Both the position numbers and the translations under genes were made by a program. The notes under the pieces were generated by a model that worked only from the letters and a program-made list of their open reading frames with translations, searched no databases and had not been told where the DNA came from. This document shows positions 1 to 12,000 of a stretch of 64,000 bases of DNA, piece by piece (positions within the stretch are counted from its first letter, which is position 1; each line of letters opens with the position of its first letter). The DNA is from Arenicola marina (Eukaryota; Annelida; Polychaeta; Arenicolidae), in the NCBI GenBank assembly GCA_964019135.1, contig OZ025249.1, forward strand, positions 15,463,088-15,527,087, written 5' to 3'.

Positions 1-2290
1 GTTTGGTAGCTCACCATAGTACGATCCAGTCCCAGCATTGTTTGGCAGCTCACCATAGTAAGATCCAGTCTCAACATTGTTTGGCAGCTCACCATAGTAA
101 GATCCAGTCTCAACATTGTTTGGTAGCTCACCATAGTACGATCCAGTCCCAGCATTGTTTGGTAGCTCACCATAGTACGATCCAGTCCCAGCATTGTTTG
201 GTAGCTCACCATAGTAAGATGCAGTCCCAGCATTATTTGGTAGCTCACCATAGTAAGATCCAGTCTCAACATTGTTTGGTAGCTCACCATAGTAAGATCC
301 AGTCTAAACATTGTTTGGTAGCTCACCATAGTACGATCTAGTCTCAACATTGTTTGGTAGCTCACCATAGTACGATCCAGTCCCAGCATTGTTTGGTAGC
401 TCACCATAGTAAGATCCAGTCCCAGCATTGTTTGGTAGCTCACCATAGTACGATCCAGTCTCAACATTGTTTGGTAGCTCACCATAGTAAGATCCAGTCT
501 CAACATTTTTTGGTAGCTCACCATAGTACGATCCAGTCTCAACATTGTTTGGTAGCTCACCATAGTACGATCCAGTCCCAGCATTGTTTGGTAGCTCACC
601 ATAGTACAATCCAGTCCCAGCATTGTTTGGCAGCTCACCATAGTAAGATCCAGTCTCAACATTGTGTGGCAGCTCACCATAATAAGGTCCAGTCCCAGCA
701 TTGTTTGGGAGCTCACCATAGTACGATCCAGTCCCAGCATTGTTTGGTAGCTCACCATAGTAAGATCCAGTCCCAGCATTGTTTGGCAGCTCACCATAGT
801 AAGATCAAGTCCCAGCATTGTTTGGCAGCTCACCATAGTAAGATCCAGTCCCAGCATTGTTTGGCAGCTCACCATAGTAAGCTCCAGTCCCAGCATTGTT
901 TGGCAGCTCACCATAGTAAGATCCAGTTCCAGCATTGTTTGGCAGCTCACCATAGTAAGATCCAGTCCCAGCATTGTTTGGCAGCTCACCATAGTAAGAT
1001 CCAGTCCCAGCATTGTTTGGTAGCTCACCATAGTACGATCCAGTCCCAGCATTGTTTGGCAGCTCACCATAGTAAGATCCAGTCTCAACATTGTTTGGCA
1101 GCTCACCATAGTAAGATCCAGTCTCAACATTGTTTGGTAGCTCACCATAGTACGATCCAGTCCCAGCATTGTTTGGTAGCTCACCATAGTACGATCCAGT
1201 CCCAGCATTGTTTGGTAGCTCACCATAGTAAGATGCAGTCCCAGCATTATTTGGTAGCTCACCATAGTAAGATCCAGTCTCAACATTGTTTGGTAGCTCA
1301 CCATAGTAAGATCCAGTCTAAACATTGTTTGGTAGCTCACCATAGTACGATCTAGTCTCAACATTGTTTGGTAGCTCACCATAGTACGATCCAGTCCCAG
1401 CATTGTTTGGTAGCTCACCATAGTAAGATCCAGTCCCAGCATTGTTTGGTAGCTCACCATAGTACGATCCAGTCTCAACATTGTTTGGTAGCTCACCATA
1501 GTAAGATCCAGTCTCAACATTTTTTGGTAGCTCACCATAGTACGATCCAGTCTCAACATTGTTTGGTAGCTCACCATAGTACGATCCAGTCCCAGCATTG
1601 TTTGGTAGCTCACCATAGTAAGATCCAGTCTCAACATTGTGTGGCAGCTCACCATAATAAGGTCCAGTCCCAGCATTGTTTGGGAGCTCACCATAGTACG
1701 ATCCAGTCCCAGCATTGTTTGGTAGCTCACCATAGTAAGATCCAGTCCCAGCATTGTTTGGCAGCTCACCATAGTAAGATCAAGTCCCAGCATTGTTTGG
1801 CAGCTCACCATAGTAAGATCCAGTCCCAGCATTGTTTGGCAGCTCACCATAGTAAGATCCAGTCCCAGCATTGTTTGGTAGCTCACCATAGTACGATCCA
1901 GTCCCAGCATTGTTTGGCAGCTCACCATAGTAAGATCCAGTCCCAGCATTGTTTGGTAGCTCACCATAGTACGATCCAGTCCCAGCATTGTTTGGTAGCT
2001 CACCATAGTACGATCCAGTCCCAGCATTGTTTGGTAGCTCACCATAGTAAGATCCAGTTCCAGCATTGTTTGGCAGCTCACCATAGTAAGATCCAGTCCC
2101 AGCATTGTTTGGCAGCTCACCATAGTAAGATCCAGTCCCAGCATTGTTTGGCAGCTCACCATAGTAAGCTCCAGTCCCAGCATTGTTTGGCAGCTCACCA
2201 TAGTAAGATCCAGTTCCAGCATTGTTTGGCAGCTCACCATAGTAAGATCCAGTCTCAACATTGTTTGGCAGCTCACCATAGTAAGCTGAA
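1..2290. repeat. 39-bp minisatellite (about 58 copies)
   Basis: Tandem array of a 39-bp unit containing the phrase TAGCTCACCATAGTA; it is already under way at base 1, so its left edge is outside the window. Variants differ mainly at a few sites (GTACGATCC or GTAAGATCC; CCCAGCATT or CTCAACATT). Because 39 is 13 codons, one forward frame is open for hundreds of residues with a 13-residue period. That frame is closed twice, exactly 1014 bp apart (26 units), by the same variant unit, so a 1014-bp block is itself duplicated. There is no codon-level sign of selection, so I read it as non-coding. Confidence 0.95.
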
Positions 2291-2392
2291 TGAAGTCTGC
2301 CGCTCTACTTTTTGGGGGTTGATCATCTGTGTGAATATATATCGATGGCCTCTTTTGTTAACGATGTCTTAGATTAATGTCACCGTGGAAGA
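2291..2392. other. unique junction between two minisatellites
   Basis: About 100 bp of non-repetitive sequence between the 39-bp and 79-bp arrays. No gene or site recognised. Confidence 0.6.
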
Positions 2393-5300
2393 CTGTTGAT
2401 AGCGTGTACTGATTGTGGGGATCAAGGCCGCTTGGTCAGTGATAGGTTGTCAGTGGATGGCTATTCAGAACGTGGACTGATTTTAAGGTTATTTTAGGGA
2501 GAAAGGCCGCTGGGTTGGTTGGTTATTCAGGACGCTTGAACCACTTTTGGTCATATCGCGTCGATGGGAGAAGGAAGGGAGAGTGGAGCCCTGTCTCCGG
2601 GGGTAACCCCCTACTCTGTGTGAAGAAAGACACGGGATCTTTATCCTGCGACCACATAGACATGGCCACAGCAGGGCTCGAACCATCGATCCACGCGCCG
2701 TTAGGCTTTCAGGTGACCGGAACACTCAATGCGAGCGCCCTAGCCCACTGAGCTATCGCGCCGGCCCCAGAAAGGCCGCTTAGTCAGTGATAGGTTGTCC
2801 GTGGGTGGCTGTTTACAGCGTGGACTGATTTTAAGATTATTGTGGGAAGGAAGGCAGTTTGGTCAGTGATAGCTTGTCCGTGGATGGCTGTTTACAGCGT
2901 GAACTGATTTTAAGATTATTGTGGGAAGGAAGGCAGTTTGGTCAGTGATAGCTTGTCCGTGGGTGGCTGTTTACAGCGTGGACTGATTTTAAGATTATTG
3001 TGGGAAGGAAGGCAGTTTGGTCAGTGATAGCTTGTCCGTGGATGGCTGTTTACAGCGTGAACTGATTTTAAGATTATTGTGGGAAGGAAGGCAGTTTGGT
3101 CAGTGATAGCTTGTCCGTGGGTGGCTGTTCACAGCGTGGACTGATTTTAAGATTATTGTGGGAAGGAAGGCAGTTTGGTCAGTGATAGCTTGTCCGTGGA
3201 TGGCTGTTTACAGCGTGAACTGATTTTAAGATTATTGTGGGAAGGAAGGCAGTTTGGTCAGTGATAGCTTGTCCGTGGGTGGCTGTTTACAGCGTGGACT
3301 GATTTTGAGATTATTGTGGGAAGGAAGGCGGCTTGGTCAGTGATAGGTTGTCCGAGGGTGGCTGTTTACAGCGTGGACTGATTTTGAGATTATTGTGGGA
3401 AGGAAGGCAGTTTGGTCAGTGATAGCTTGTCCGTGGGTGGCTGTTTACAGCGTGGACTGATTTTAAGATTATTGTGGGAAGGAAGGCAGTTTGGTCAGTG
3501 ATAGCTTGTCCGTGGGTGGCTGTTTACAGCGTGGACTGATTTTGAGATTATTGTGGGAAGGAAGGCAGTTTGGTCAGTGATAGCTAGTCCGTGGGTGGCT
3601 GTTTACAGCGTGGACTGATTTTAAGATTATTGTGGGAAGGAAGGCAGTTTGGTCAGTGATAGCTAGTCCGTGGGTGGCTGTTTACAGCGTGGACTGATTT
3701 TGAGATTATTGTGGGAAGGAAGGCAGTTTGGTCAGTGATAGCTAGTCCGTGGGTGGCTGTTTACAGCGTGGACTGATTTTGAGATTATTGTGGGAAGGAA
3801 GGCAGTTTGGTCAGTGATAGCTAGTCCGTGGGTGGCTGTTTACAGCGTGGACTGATTTTGAGATTATTGTGGGAAGGAAGGCAGTTTGGTCAGTGATAGC
3901 TTGTCCGTGGGTGGCTGTTTACAGCGTGGACTGATTTTGAGATTATTGTGGGAAGGAAGGCGGCTTGGTCAGTGATAGCTTGTCCGTGGGTGGCTGTTTA
4001 CAGCGTGGACTGATTTTGAGATTATTGTGGGAAGGAAGGCAGTTTGGTCAGTGATAGCTTGTCCGTGGGTGGCTGTTTACAGCGTGGACTGATTTTAAGA
4101 TTATTGTGGGAAGGAAGGCAGTTTGGTCAGTGATAGCTTGTCCGTGGGTGGCTGTTTACAGCGTGGACTGATTTTGAGATTATTGTGGGAAGGAAGGCAG
4201 TTTGGTCAGTGATAGCTAGTCCGTGGGTGGCTGTTTACAGCGTGGACTGATTTTAAGATTATTGTGGGAAGGAAGGCAGTTTGGTCAGTGATAGCTAGTC
4301 CGTGGGTGGCTGTTTACAGCGTGGACTGATTTTGAGATTATTGTGGGAAGGAAGGCAGTTTGGTCAGTGATAGCTTGTCCGTGGATGGCTGTTTACAGCG
4401 TGAACTGATTTTAAGGTTATTGTGGGAAGGAAGGCAGTTTGGTCAGTGATAGCTAGTCCGTGGGTGGCTGTTTACAGCGTGAACTGATTTTAAGATTATT
4501 GTGGGAAGGAAGGCAGTTTGGTCAGTGATAGGTTGTCCGTGGGTGGCTGTTTACAGCGTGAACTGATTTTAAGATTATTGTGGGAAGGAAGGCAGTTTGG
4601 TCAGTGATAGCTTGTCCGTGGATGGCTGTTTACAGCGTGGACTGATTTTAAGGTTATTGTGGGAAGGAAGGCTGTTTGGTCAGTGATAGGTTGTCCGTGG
4701 GTGGCTGTTTACAGCGTGAACTGATTTTAAGATTATTGTGGGAAGGAAGGCAGTTTGGTCAGTGATAGCTTGTCCGTGGATGGCTGTTTACAGCGTGGAC
4801 TGATTTTGAGATTATTGTGGGAAGGAAGGCAGTTTGGTCAGTGATAGCTTGTCCGTGGATGGCTGTTTACAGCGTGGACTGATTTTGAGGTTATTGTGGG
4901 AAGGAAGGCAGTTTGGTCAGTGATAGCTTGTCCGTGGATGGCTGTTTACAGCGTGGACTGATTTTGAGATTATTGTGGGAAGGAAGGCAGTTTGGTCAGT
5001 GATAGCTTGTCCGTGGATGGCTGTTTACAGCGTGGACTGATTTTAAGGTTATTGTGGGAAGGAAGGCCGTTTGGTCAGTGATAGCTTGTCCGTGGATGGC
5101 TGTTTACAGCGTGGACTGATTTTGAGGTTATTGTGGGAAGGAAGGCAGTTTGGTCAGTGATAGCTTGTCCATGGATGGCTGTTTACAGCGTGGACTGATT
5201 TTGAGATTATTGTGGGAAGGAAGGCGGCTTGGTCAGTGATAGCTTGTCCGTGGATGGCTGTTTACAGCGTGGACTGATTTTGAGGTTATTGTGGGAAGGA

Positions 5301-6890
5301 AGGCAGTTTGGTCAGTGATAGCTTGTCCGTGGATGGCTGTTTACAGCGTGGACTGATTTTGAGATTATTGTGGGAAGGAAGGCAGTTTGGTCAGTGATAG
5401 CTTGTCCGTGGATGGCTGTTTACAGCGTGGACTGATTTTAAGGTTATTGTGGGAAGGAAGGCAGTTTGGTCAGTGATAGCTTGTCCGTGGATGGTTGTTT
5501 ACAGCGTGGACTGATTTTAAGGTTATTGTGGGAAGGAAGGCAGTTTGGTCAGTGATAGCTTGTCCGTGGGTGGCTATTTACAGCGTGGACTGATTTTAAG
5601 GTTATTGTGGGAAGGAAGGCAGTTTGGTCAGTGATAGCTTGTCCGTGGATGGCTGTTTACAGCGTGGACTGATTTTGAGATTATTGTGGGAAGGAAGGCA
5701 GTTTGGTCGGTGATAGCTTGTCCGTGGATGGCTGTTTACAGCGTGGACTGATTTTGAGATTATTGTGGGAAGGAAGGCAGTTTGGTCAGTGATAGCTAGT
5801 CCGTGGGTGGCTGTTTACAGCCTGGACTGATTTTAAGGTTATTGTGGGAAGGAAGGCAGTTTGGTCAGTGATAGCTTGTCCGTGGATGGCTGTTTACAGC
5901 GTGGACTGATTTTGAGATTATTGTGGGAAGGAAGGCAGTTTGGTCAGTGATAGCTTGTCCGTGGATGGCTGTTTACAGCGTGGACTGATTTTGAGATTAT
6001 TGTGGGAAGGAAGGCAGTTTGGTCAGTGATAGCTTGTCCGTGGATGGCTGTTTACAGCGTGGACTGATTTTGAGATTATTGTGGGAAGGAAGGCAGTTTG
6101 GTCAGTGATAGCTTGTCCGTGGGTGGCTGTTTACAGCGTGGACTGATTTTGAGATTATTGTGGGAAGGAAGGCAGTTTGGTCAGTGATAGCTTGTCCGTG
6201 GATGGCTGTTTACAGCGTGGACTGATTTTAAGGTTATTGTGGGAAGGAAGGCAGTTTGGTCAGTGATAGCTTGTCCGTGGATGGCTGTTTACAGCGTGGA
6301 CTGATTTTGAGATTATTGTGGGAAGGAAGGCAGTTTGGTCAGTGATAGCTTGTCCGTGGGTGGCTGTTTACAGCGTGGACTGATTTTAAGGTTATTGTGG
6401 GAAGGAAGGCAGTTTGGTCAGTGATAGCTTGTCCGTAGATGGCTGTTTACATCGTGGACTGATTTTGAGATTATTGTGGGAAGGAAGGCAGTTTGGTCAG
6501 TGATAGCTTGTCCGTGGGTGGCTGTTTACAGCGTGGACTGATTTTAAGGTTATTGTGGGAAGGAAAGCAGTTTGGTCAGTGATAGCTTGTCCGTGGATGG
6601 CTGTTTACAGCGTGGACTGATTTTGAGATTATTGTGGGAAGGAAGGCAGTTTGGTCAGTGATAGCTTGTCCGTGGATGGCTGTTTACAGCGTGGACTGAT
6701 TTTGAGATTATTGTGGGAAGGAAGGCAGTTTGGTCAGTGATAGCTAGTCCGTGGGTGGCTGTTTACAGCCTGGACTGATTGTAAGGTTATTGTGGGGCGG
6801 AAGGCCGCTTGGTCAGTGATAGCTGGTCCGTGGATGGCTATTGACATGGTGGACTGACTCTTATGGAGAGGAAGGGGGTTGGTTCGTGAT
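2393..6890. repeat. 79-bp minisatellite (about 54 copies)
   Basis: Tandem array of a 79-bp unit containing GGTCAGTGATAGCTTGTCCG and TGGGAAGGAAGGC. Edge units (2393-2511 and 6770-6890) are diverged and central units are nearly identical, the usual pattern when homogenisation is strongest in the middle. Alternating variants (GTGGGTGG or GTGGATGG, AGCTTG or AGCTAG, AAGATT or GAGATT) suggest multi-unit duplications. A SINE is inserted in one of the first units (2512-2768). No coding potential. Confidence 0.95.
2500..2780 (-). mobile_element. tRNA-derived SINE, copy A, with 12-bp target-site duplication
   Basis: On the minus strand, the element runs from 2768 down to 2512. It opens with a tRNA-like head: A-box TAGCTCAGTGGGCTAG and B-box GGTTCGAGCCC. 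A ~150-bp body follows (GGATAAAGATCC, GGGGGTTACC, GACGCGATATGACC) and then an ACCAACCAACC-type tail. The direct repeat AGAAAGGCCGCT flanks it at 2500-2511 and 2769-2780, which proves insertion into an existing unit of the 79-bp minisatellite. The array therefore predates this insertion. Three other copies occur at 16631, 39122 and 46251. Confidence 0.9.
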
Positions 6891-6935
6891 ACGCTATGCT
6901 GGTTGATTTGCTGAAGGGCCAGACAACGCGAGACG

Positions 6936-7010
6936 ATGAAGGCGGTGGCGGCGGCGGTGGCGGCGGTGGCGGCGGTAGCGGCGGCGGCGGCAGTGGCCTT
7001 GAATGAGAGC
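6936..7010. repeat. GGC/GGT trinucleotide tract
   Basis: Imperfect run of GGCGGT and GGCGGC triplets, CpG-rich, just upstream of the CTCF-like array. It reads as poly-Ala/Val in one frame. It could belong to a GC-rich 5' region of the downstream phosphatase gene, but I see no splice donor or initiator that would support an exon. Confidence 0.7.
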
Positions 7011-7107
7011 GCCGCCCCCGGGAGTCTGTTGTTCATACAAGATGGCTTGGGATCGGCTTGTCTGCTTCCAATACCGTACAATATGGACTGCACCCAGCAC
7101 TGGAGCC

Positions 7108-8146
7108 GGGCCCCTAACGCGTCAAGCCGCAGGGCGGCTAGCAACATCAGCTATCACTAGATGGCGACGCGTCAAGCCGCAGGGTGGCTAGTAACATCAG
7201 CCGTCACTAGATGGCGACGCGTTAAAGCCGCAGGGTGGCTAGTAACATCAGCCGTCACTAGATGGCGACGCGTTAAAGCCGCAGGGTGGCTAGTAACACC
7301 AGCCATCACTAGATGGCGACGCGTCAAGCCGCAGGGTGGCTAGTAACATCAGCCGTCACTAGATGGCGACGCGTCAAGCCGGAGAGTGGCTAGTAACATC
7401 AGCCGTCACTAGATGGCGACGCGTTAAAGCCGCAGGGTGGCTAGTAACATCAGCCGTCACTAGATGGCGACGCGTCAAGCCGCAGGGTGGCTAGTAACAT
7501 CAGCCGTCACTAGATGGCGACGCGTTAAAGCCGCAGGGTGGCTAGTAACATCAGCCGTCACTAGATGGCGACGCGTTAAAGCCGCAGGGTGGCTAGTAAC
7601 ATCAGCCGTCACTAGATGGCGACGCGTCAAGCCGCAGGGTGGCTAGTAACATCAGCCGTCACTAGATGGCGACGCGTCAAGCCGCAGGTGGCTAGTAACA
7701 TCAGCCGTCACTAGATGGCGACGCGTCAAGCCGGAGGGTGGCTAGTAACATCAGCCGTCACTAGATGGCGACGCGTTAAAGCCGCAGGGTGGCTAGTAAC
7801 ATCAGCCGTCACTGGATGGCGACGCGTCAAGCCGCAGGGTGGCTAGTAACATCAGCTATCACTAGATGGCGACGCGTCAAGCCGCAAGGTGGCTAGTAAC
7901 ATCAGCCGTCACTAGATGGCGACGCGTTAAAGCCGCAGGGTGGCTAGTAACATCAGCCATCACTAGATGGCGACGCGTCAAGCCGCAGGGTGGCTAGTAA
8001 CATCAGCCGTCACTAGATGGCGACGCGTCAAGCCGCAGGGTGGCTAGTAACATCAGCCATCACTAGATGGCGACGCGTTAAAACCGCAGGGTGGGTAGTA
8101 ACATCAGCCGTCACTAGATGGCGACGCGTTAAAACCGCTGGGTGGC
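7108..8146 (+). repeat. 50/51-bp minisatellite carrying a CTCF-like motif in every unit
   Basis: About 20 tandem units of 50 or 51 bp (GCGTCAAGCC or GCGTTAAAGCC variants), each containing TCACTAGATGGCGACGCG. The core fits the metazoan CTCF consensus CCASYAGRKGGCRSY at 13 of 15 positions, always in the same orientation, one site per ~50 bp. It ends about 730 bp upstream of the first recognised exon of the CTDSPL2-like gene. That it is a repeat is certain; CTCF binding is an inference from the motif. Confidence 0.9.
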
Positions 8147-8547
8147 TTTGAACGTGAACAGAGAGGTTCAAGATATGTTTGATGTGATATACCAACCTTC
8201 GCGGTTTAGGACATTTCTCGAAGCCGGCCATTCATTATGTTTTGGGACAACACTGATGTGTCTGGCGACAAAAGTGATGTTTTCCTGGCGACAAACCTGA
8301 TGTCTTTTTTGGATCAAAACTGATGTAATCCTTGTATACTTGATTTGCCAACATTTATCTTCTACATCAAAAAGTGATAGTATCCATGTAAATATGCATA
8401 AAATCTGACCAGTTAATGAACGGCGTTTGTGGATAGAGGATTATTGAGTTACCTCAGGGATATGGCTGCACTATGCCATGGATCTTCCACATGGACACGA
8501 TATGACTCACAGGCTTAACCCTGTCCTTCTCCACGATGCAGGGAAAC
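8147..8547. other. unique sequence upstream of the phosphatase gene
   Basis: No gene recognised. A short degenerate phrase (GGCGACAAA...CTGATGT) recurs three or four times at 8240-8330. A promoter is expected hereabouts for the downstream gene but I cannot point to one. Confidence 0.4.
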
Positions 8548-8722
8548 CTCCCTGGTGTAGTAGTTAGCACAACGGCCCGCCGATCATTAGGACCTGGGTT
8601 CTAAACGGGGCCCAGGTACCTAATCTGCAGCATGTTTTATCCAATGATCCTTCATCCTCGCGGCATTGTTCCTTGGTGGGTTTAACCCTCATGTGCACGA
8701 AAGCGGCCTTAAACATCATTTC
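8548..8722 (+). mobile_element. second SINE-like family, copy 1
   Basis: tRNA-like head (AGTAGTTAGCAC, then CTGGGTTCTAAAC as a weak B-box), followed by a tail with CATGTTTTATCCAATGATCC and GTGCACGAAAGCGGCC. The tail architecture recurs at 43668-43800 and partly at 17036-17065. No clean target-site duplication seen, so the ends are approximate. Confidence 0.45.
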
Positions 8723-8875
8723 ATTTGAAACCCACCAACCACCCCACCAAGCTGTACCTGCTCTTGTTACTTAGTCTGTAATGCCAGTCACTGGGTTCGC
8801 ATTCGTTGCCACGATAGCGATCCCTGCTACCTTGTGACCTCCATATTAATGTCTGTCCCTTTGTGTCGCCCACAG

Positions 8876-9082
8876 GAGTTTGAACGGCATGTTGAAGACA
8901 AGATGCGATTACGGCAGAAAGCGATCCAATCGGCATCAGAAGAAGGAATGATGACGAGGCCGCAGCGTTCGGCGCGAGCCAATGACAAGTCGAGGAGCAA
9001 AGGTCACACACTGCGCGGACGCGGCGTCAAGCGGAAGTGCCCCGAACCAGAACCGGAAGTGAAAGAAAACAAGACCCAGAAG
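8876..9082 (+). CDS. CTDSPL2: CTDSPL2-like exon 1 (5' UTR plus residues 1-60)
   Basis: An acceptor-like CACAG precedes 8876, so an upstream untranslated exon is likely but not found. I chose ATG 8903 because it opens MRLRQKA, matching the family N-terminus (MRLRTRK). Donor AAG|GTAAGG, phase 0. Confidence 0.85.
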
Positions 9083-12000
9083 GTAAGGACAATTTGCGCC
9101 GTCTCTATGGAGACGCAGCTCGTTGACCCCGGGGATTGGCGTTCAGTTCTTGATCCTAATTGATTTATGATTTAGTTACGTTGTTTCTGTGAATAAGTAC
9201 ACTGGGAAGACACTTTTTTTTTTAATTTGTGGCGAGTACTTTCGGTCATTCTTAAGGTTGTGAAAGGAATTATCGCCCCCAATGGATACGTTTCTTTTAT
9301 TCGCGGTGTTTTAATAGAGTGCGATACATGTCTGTGATTATGGCTGGCGCAATCTCTGGGTCACGAATCTGATGCCTGGCGTGCATGACAGTGCCTGAAA
9401 CGTGTTCAATATTATTATTAGATGCATCGTGTTCATCTCATTCACTTCTGATGCCTGGCACCACTGTAACCGCTCATTAGAAAGCCTCTGGTTGAATCGA
9501 TAGCACATTGGGCTTCTGGGTTCGGCATTTGATTCTAGGAGTTGTTTCTTTAAATATAGGCGAGTTCCTTATCCCTGATTTCTTGCCCCGGTTTACCCCT
9601 CATTATAGCATTATAGTCTAGATGTCGATGGACGAAATAGTAATGGGTGAACTGTACCCATAGGGTCAACACCCCACTCCGGGGGGGCGGGTGGTTACTT
9701 CGAAATACTATTTGCTGTCGTGGTTTGTTTAGATATGTTAATGATTTGTTAAATCGCATGTTTTCGTCAGCACCTTATACATGTCTATATTAAATTGATA
9801 ATATCACAAACTCGATTTTTCTCAGAAATGACGTGATAGTGTTCTATGAATGAGTGAATGGCTGGACTAGTTACTCATTATGTGTCTCCGTCGGCGCTAC
9901 TTTTGCTGCGATTGAAAATAACATAAAATGTCATTTGAGCCAAACACACTTTATCGTATATTATAGTCCCTGTCTGCACCTAGATTCGTGTTTCCGTAGT
10001 GATCAATATATATTTCTATCATGTTATGTGTTACCCATGTCAAACCTTCCCTTTGAGTTTGGACCAAATTATTCTTTTATTCTACATATCGATTGTATTA
10101 CCATTTCTCCCACCCGTGCCCAACCCCCTCCCTTCCCGTTTTCCTCCCCGTTCTACTGGTTGCCCCGTCGCCCTCCTGGGTGGCTTCTCGTGGCCAGGAG
10201 TCGCGTGGTACCACCCTTAGCGATAGTGTCCCCGTGAGGAAGCGAGCCAGGCGCAGTCTGCTAGAGGGGGTCAGACAGGTGTGGTCCAGGGCGCTAGAGT
10301 GGGTGAGTGTGGATGTCAAAGAGTTGTAAGTCCTATGAGTGATGGCTTCTCCACGTCGCTCCGAACCCATCATTCCCCCTCATCTCTTCTCTGATGTTCT
10401 TCTCGCGGCTTCTCTACTCCTATTCTCGCTTTCCTTGTCTTTCAACCTCCCTACCAAGTCAGTAACCCCCGCTACTAGGTTGATCAGCCACTCATCACTG
10501 CTCCAGGTCACCTCTTGCTATGCAATACGTAAGTTTGTTATTATGGTGCGGGGGTCTTATTTTTTATTTATGTGTCCCTCCATATGATCAAAGGTGAATC
10601 TCGTTTGCGATCCATTTGATCCGGAAAATCACGCTACTTGGTGTGTGTGAACGCCCTTTTCTGTGAATATGGATGCTTCATGACTTCAGTAGCAACGTAA
10701 TGGGTTAAAAAATGTACCATCTAAACAAATTAGCTTGATTCTGTTACGCCAAATTTGCTTTGCTCTAATGCCCCAAATCGTACTACAAACCCCTTAAGTT
10801 CTTACTCTTTTTAATTTGCTTACAACTTTTGCAATATTTAAAGTTAAACGGTGACGTGAAACGTGTCTGGCTTAACTGAAGTGTTCCCTGCAGTTGAGTT
10901 TACGGCTGGATGGTCTTAGTTTTCTGTATGATGTTAAAGCGTCGCCCTTCCTCAGCGCTCAGTGCGCTGTGGCCAAGCAGAGTTTCAATGCTCAGTGCGG
11001 CTCTACACCTAACAAATTCGCTAAAGATACGTAACGTTCTCACGTTTTATTAACAGTCATTGCTCAATTACTAACACAAAATAGAGAGAAAAAGCTTTTC
11101 TATATCTGGTGTTAATTTGCAAATTAACGCGAATTTGCACATTCAGTAAAGCGTTATCTGGTTTTACGGCTGATTTGTATAAAACATCCATGGTTTACCA
11201 GGAAAACTCTTCCTGTAATTTATATTAGGTTCACCCTTCCCAATTCACACTAAAAAGTCCCTTGCAAAACTGACTTTTAGGAAAGACATAACTATTCCTG
11301 GAAGTGGGGTCCTGAAGTGGCTTCCAAAATGGTTTAGGGTACATAGGCAGCCTTATATGTGTGTTGGAATGTGCATGTGTGGCTTGAATGTGAGCGATTG
11401 TTTTGTTGCACAAGTGTTCCGTGATAATCCCAATAATTATTTTTACTTTGGTAGTTATGTTCTGTGCACATAGATTTTGCATTTAAACAATACATGTATG
11501 CTAAATGTGTTTGAACTGCATGGTATGGTGGGAAGGGATGTTGTTTCTGACAACTATGACACATACCTGTGGAATTCACCCTTAGTTGTATTCGATGTTC
11601 ATGTGGCATCTGTATTAACTTATTTTTGATGTTTGTTCTATGTATTGTGTGTATCTTTATATATGTTGCCTGTTCCTATCATTCTCGTAACTCAGATATT
11701 GTATTGCGTTAAAAAATGCTTAATTCTGTTTGCTTTTCGGATCTTTACTCAGACACGATTTGAAATAACTGTATATCCTGTGTGGATGACGATGTAACAT
11801 TCCGGTAAATCTGAGTCGTGTGTGGATGATGTAGCGTTATATTGTGCCCACGCAATTTGTGGACAACTGGGTATCATTTTGGTCCATCTACGTGAGGTAC
11901 TACGATAGTGTATCATTCTCATAGGTCTGTGTCATGCTTGAACAATAGTGTATCTTCTCATATATGTGCATAAAATTTGATGTTTGAATGTGTAGCCGAT

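Noticed and set aside
3-2372. Long forward frames with a 13-residue VAHHSTIQSQHCL-type repeat, and the reverse YYGELPNN repeat
   Set aside because: Unit length 39 is divisible by three, so open frames are expected. Variant units carry stops, and there is no start context, splice signal or unique flank that looks coding.
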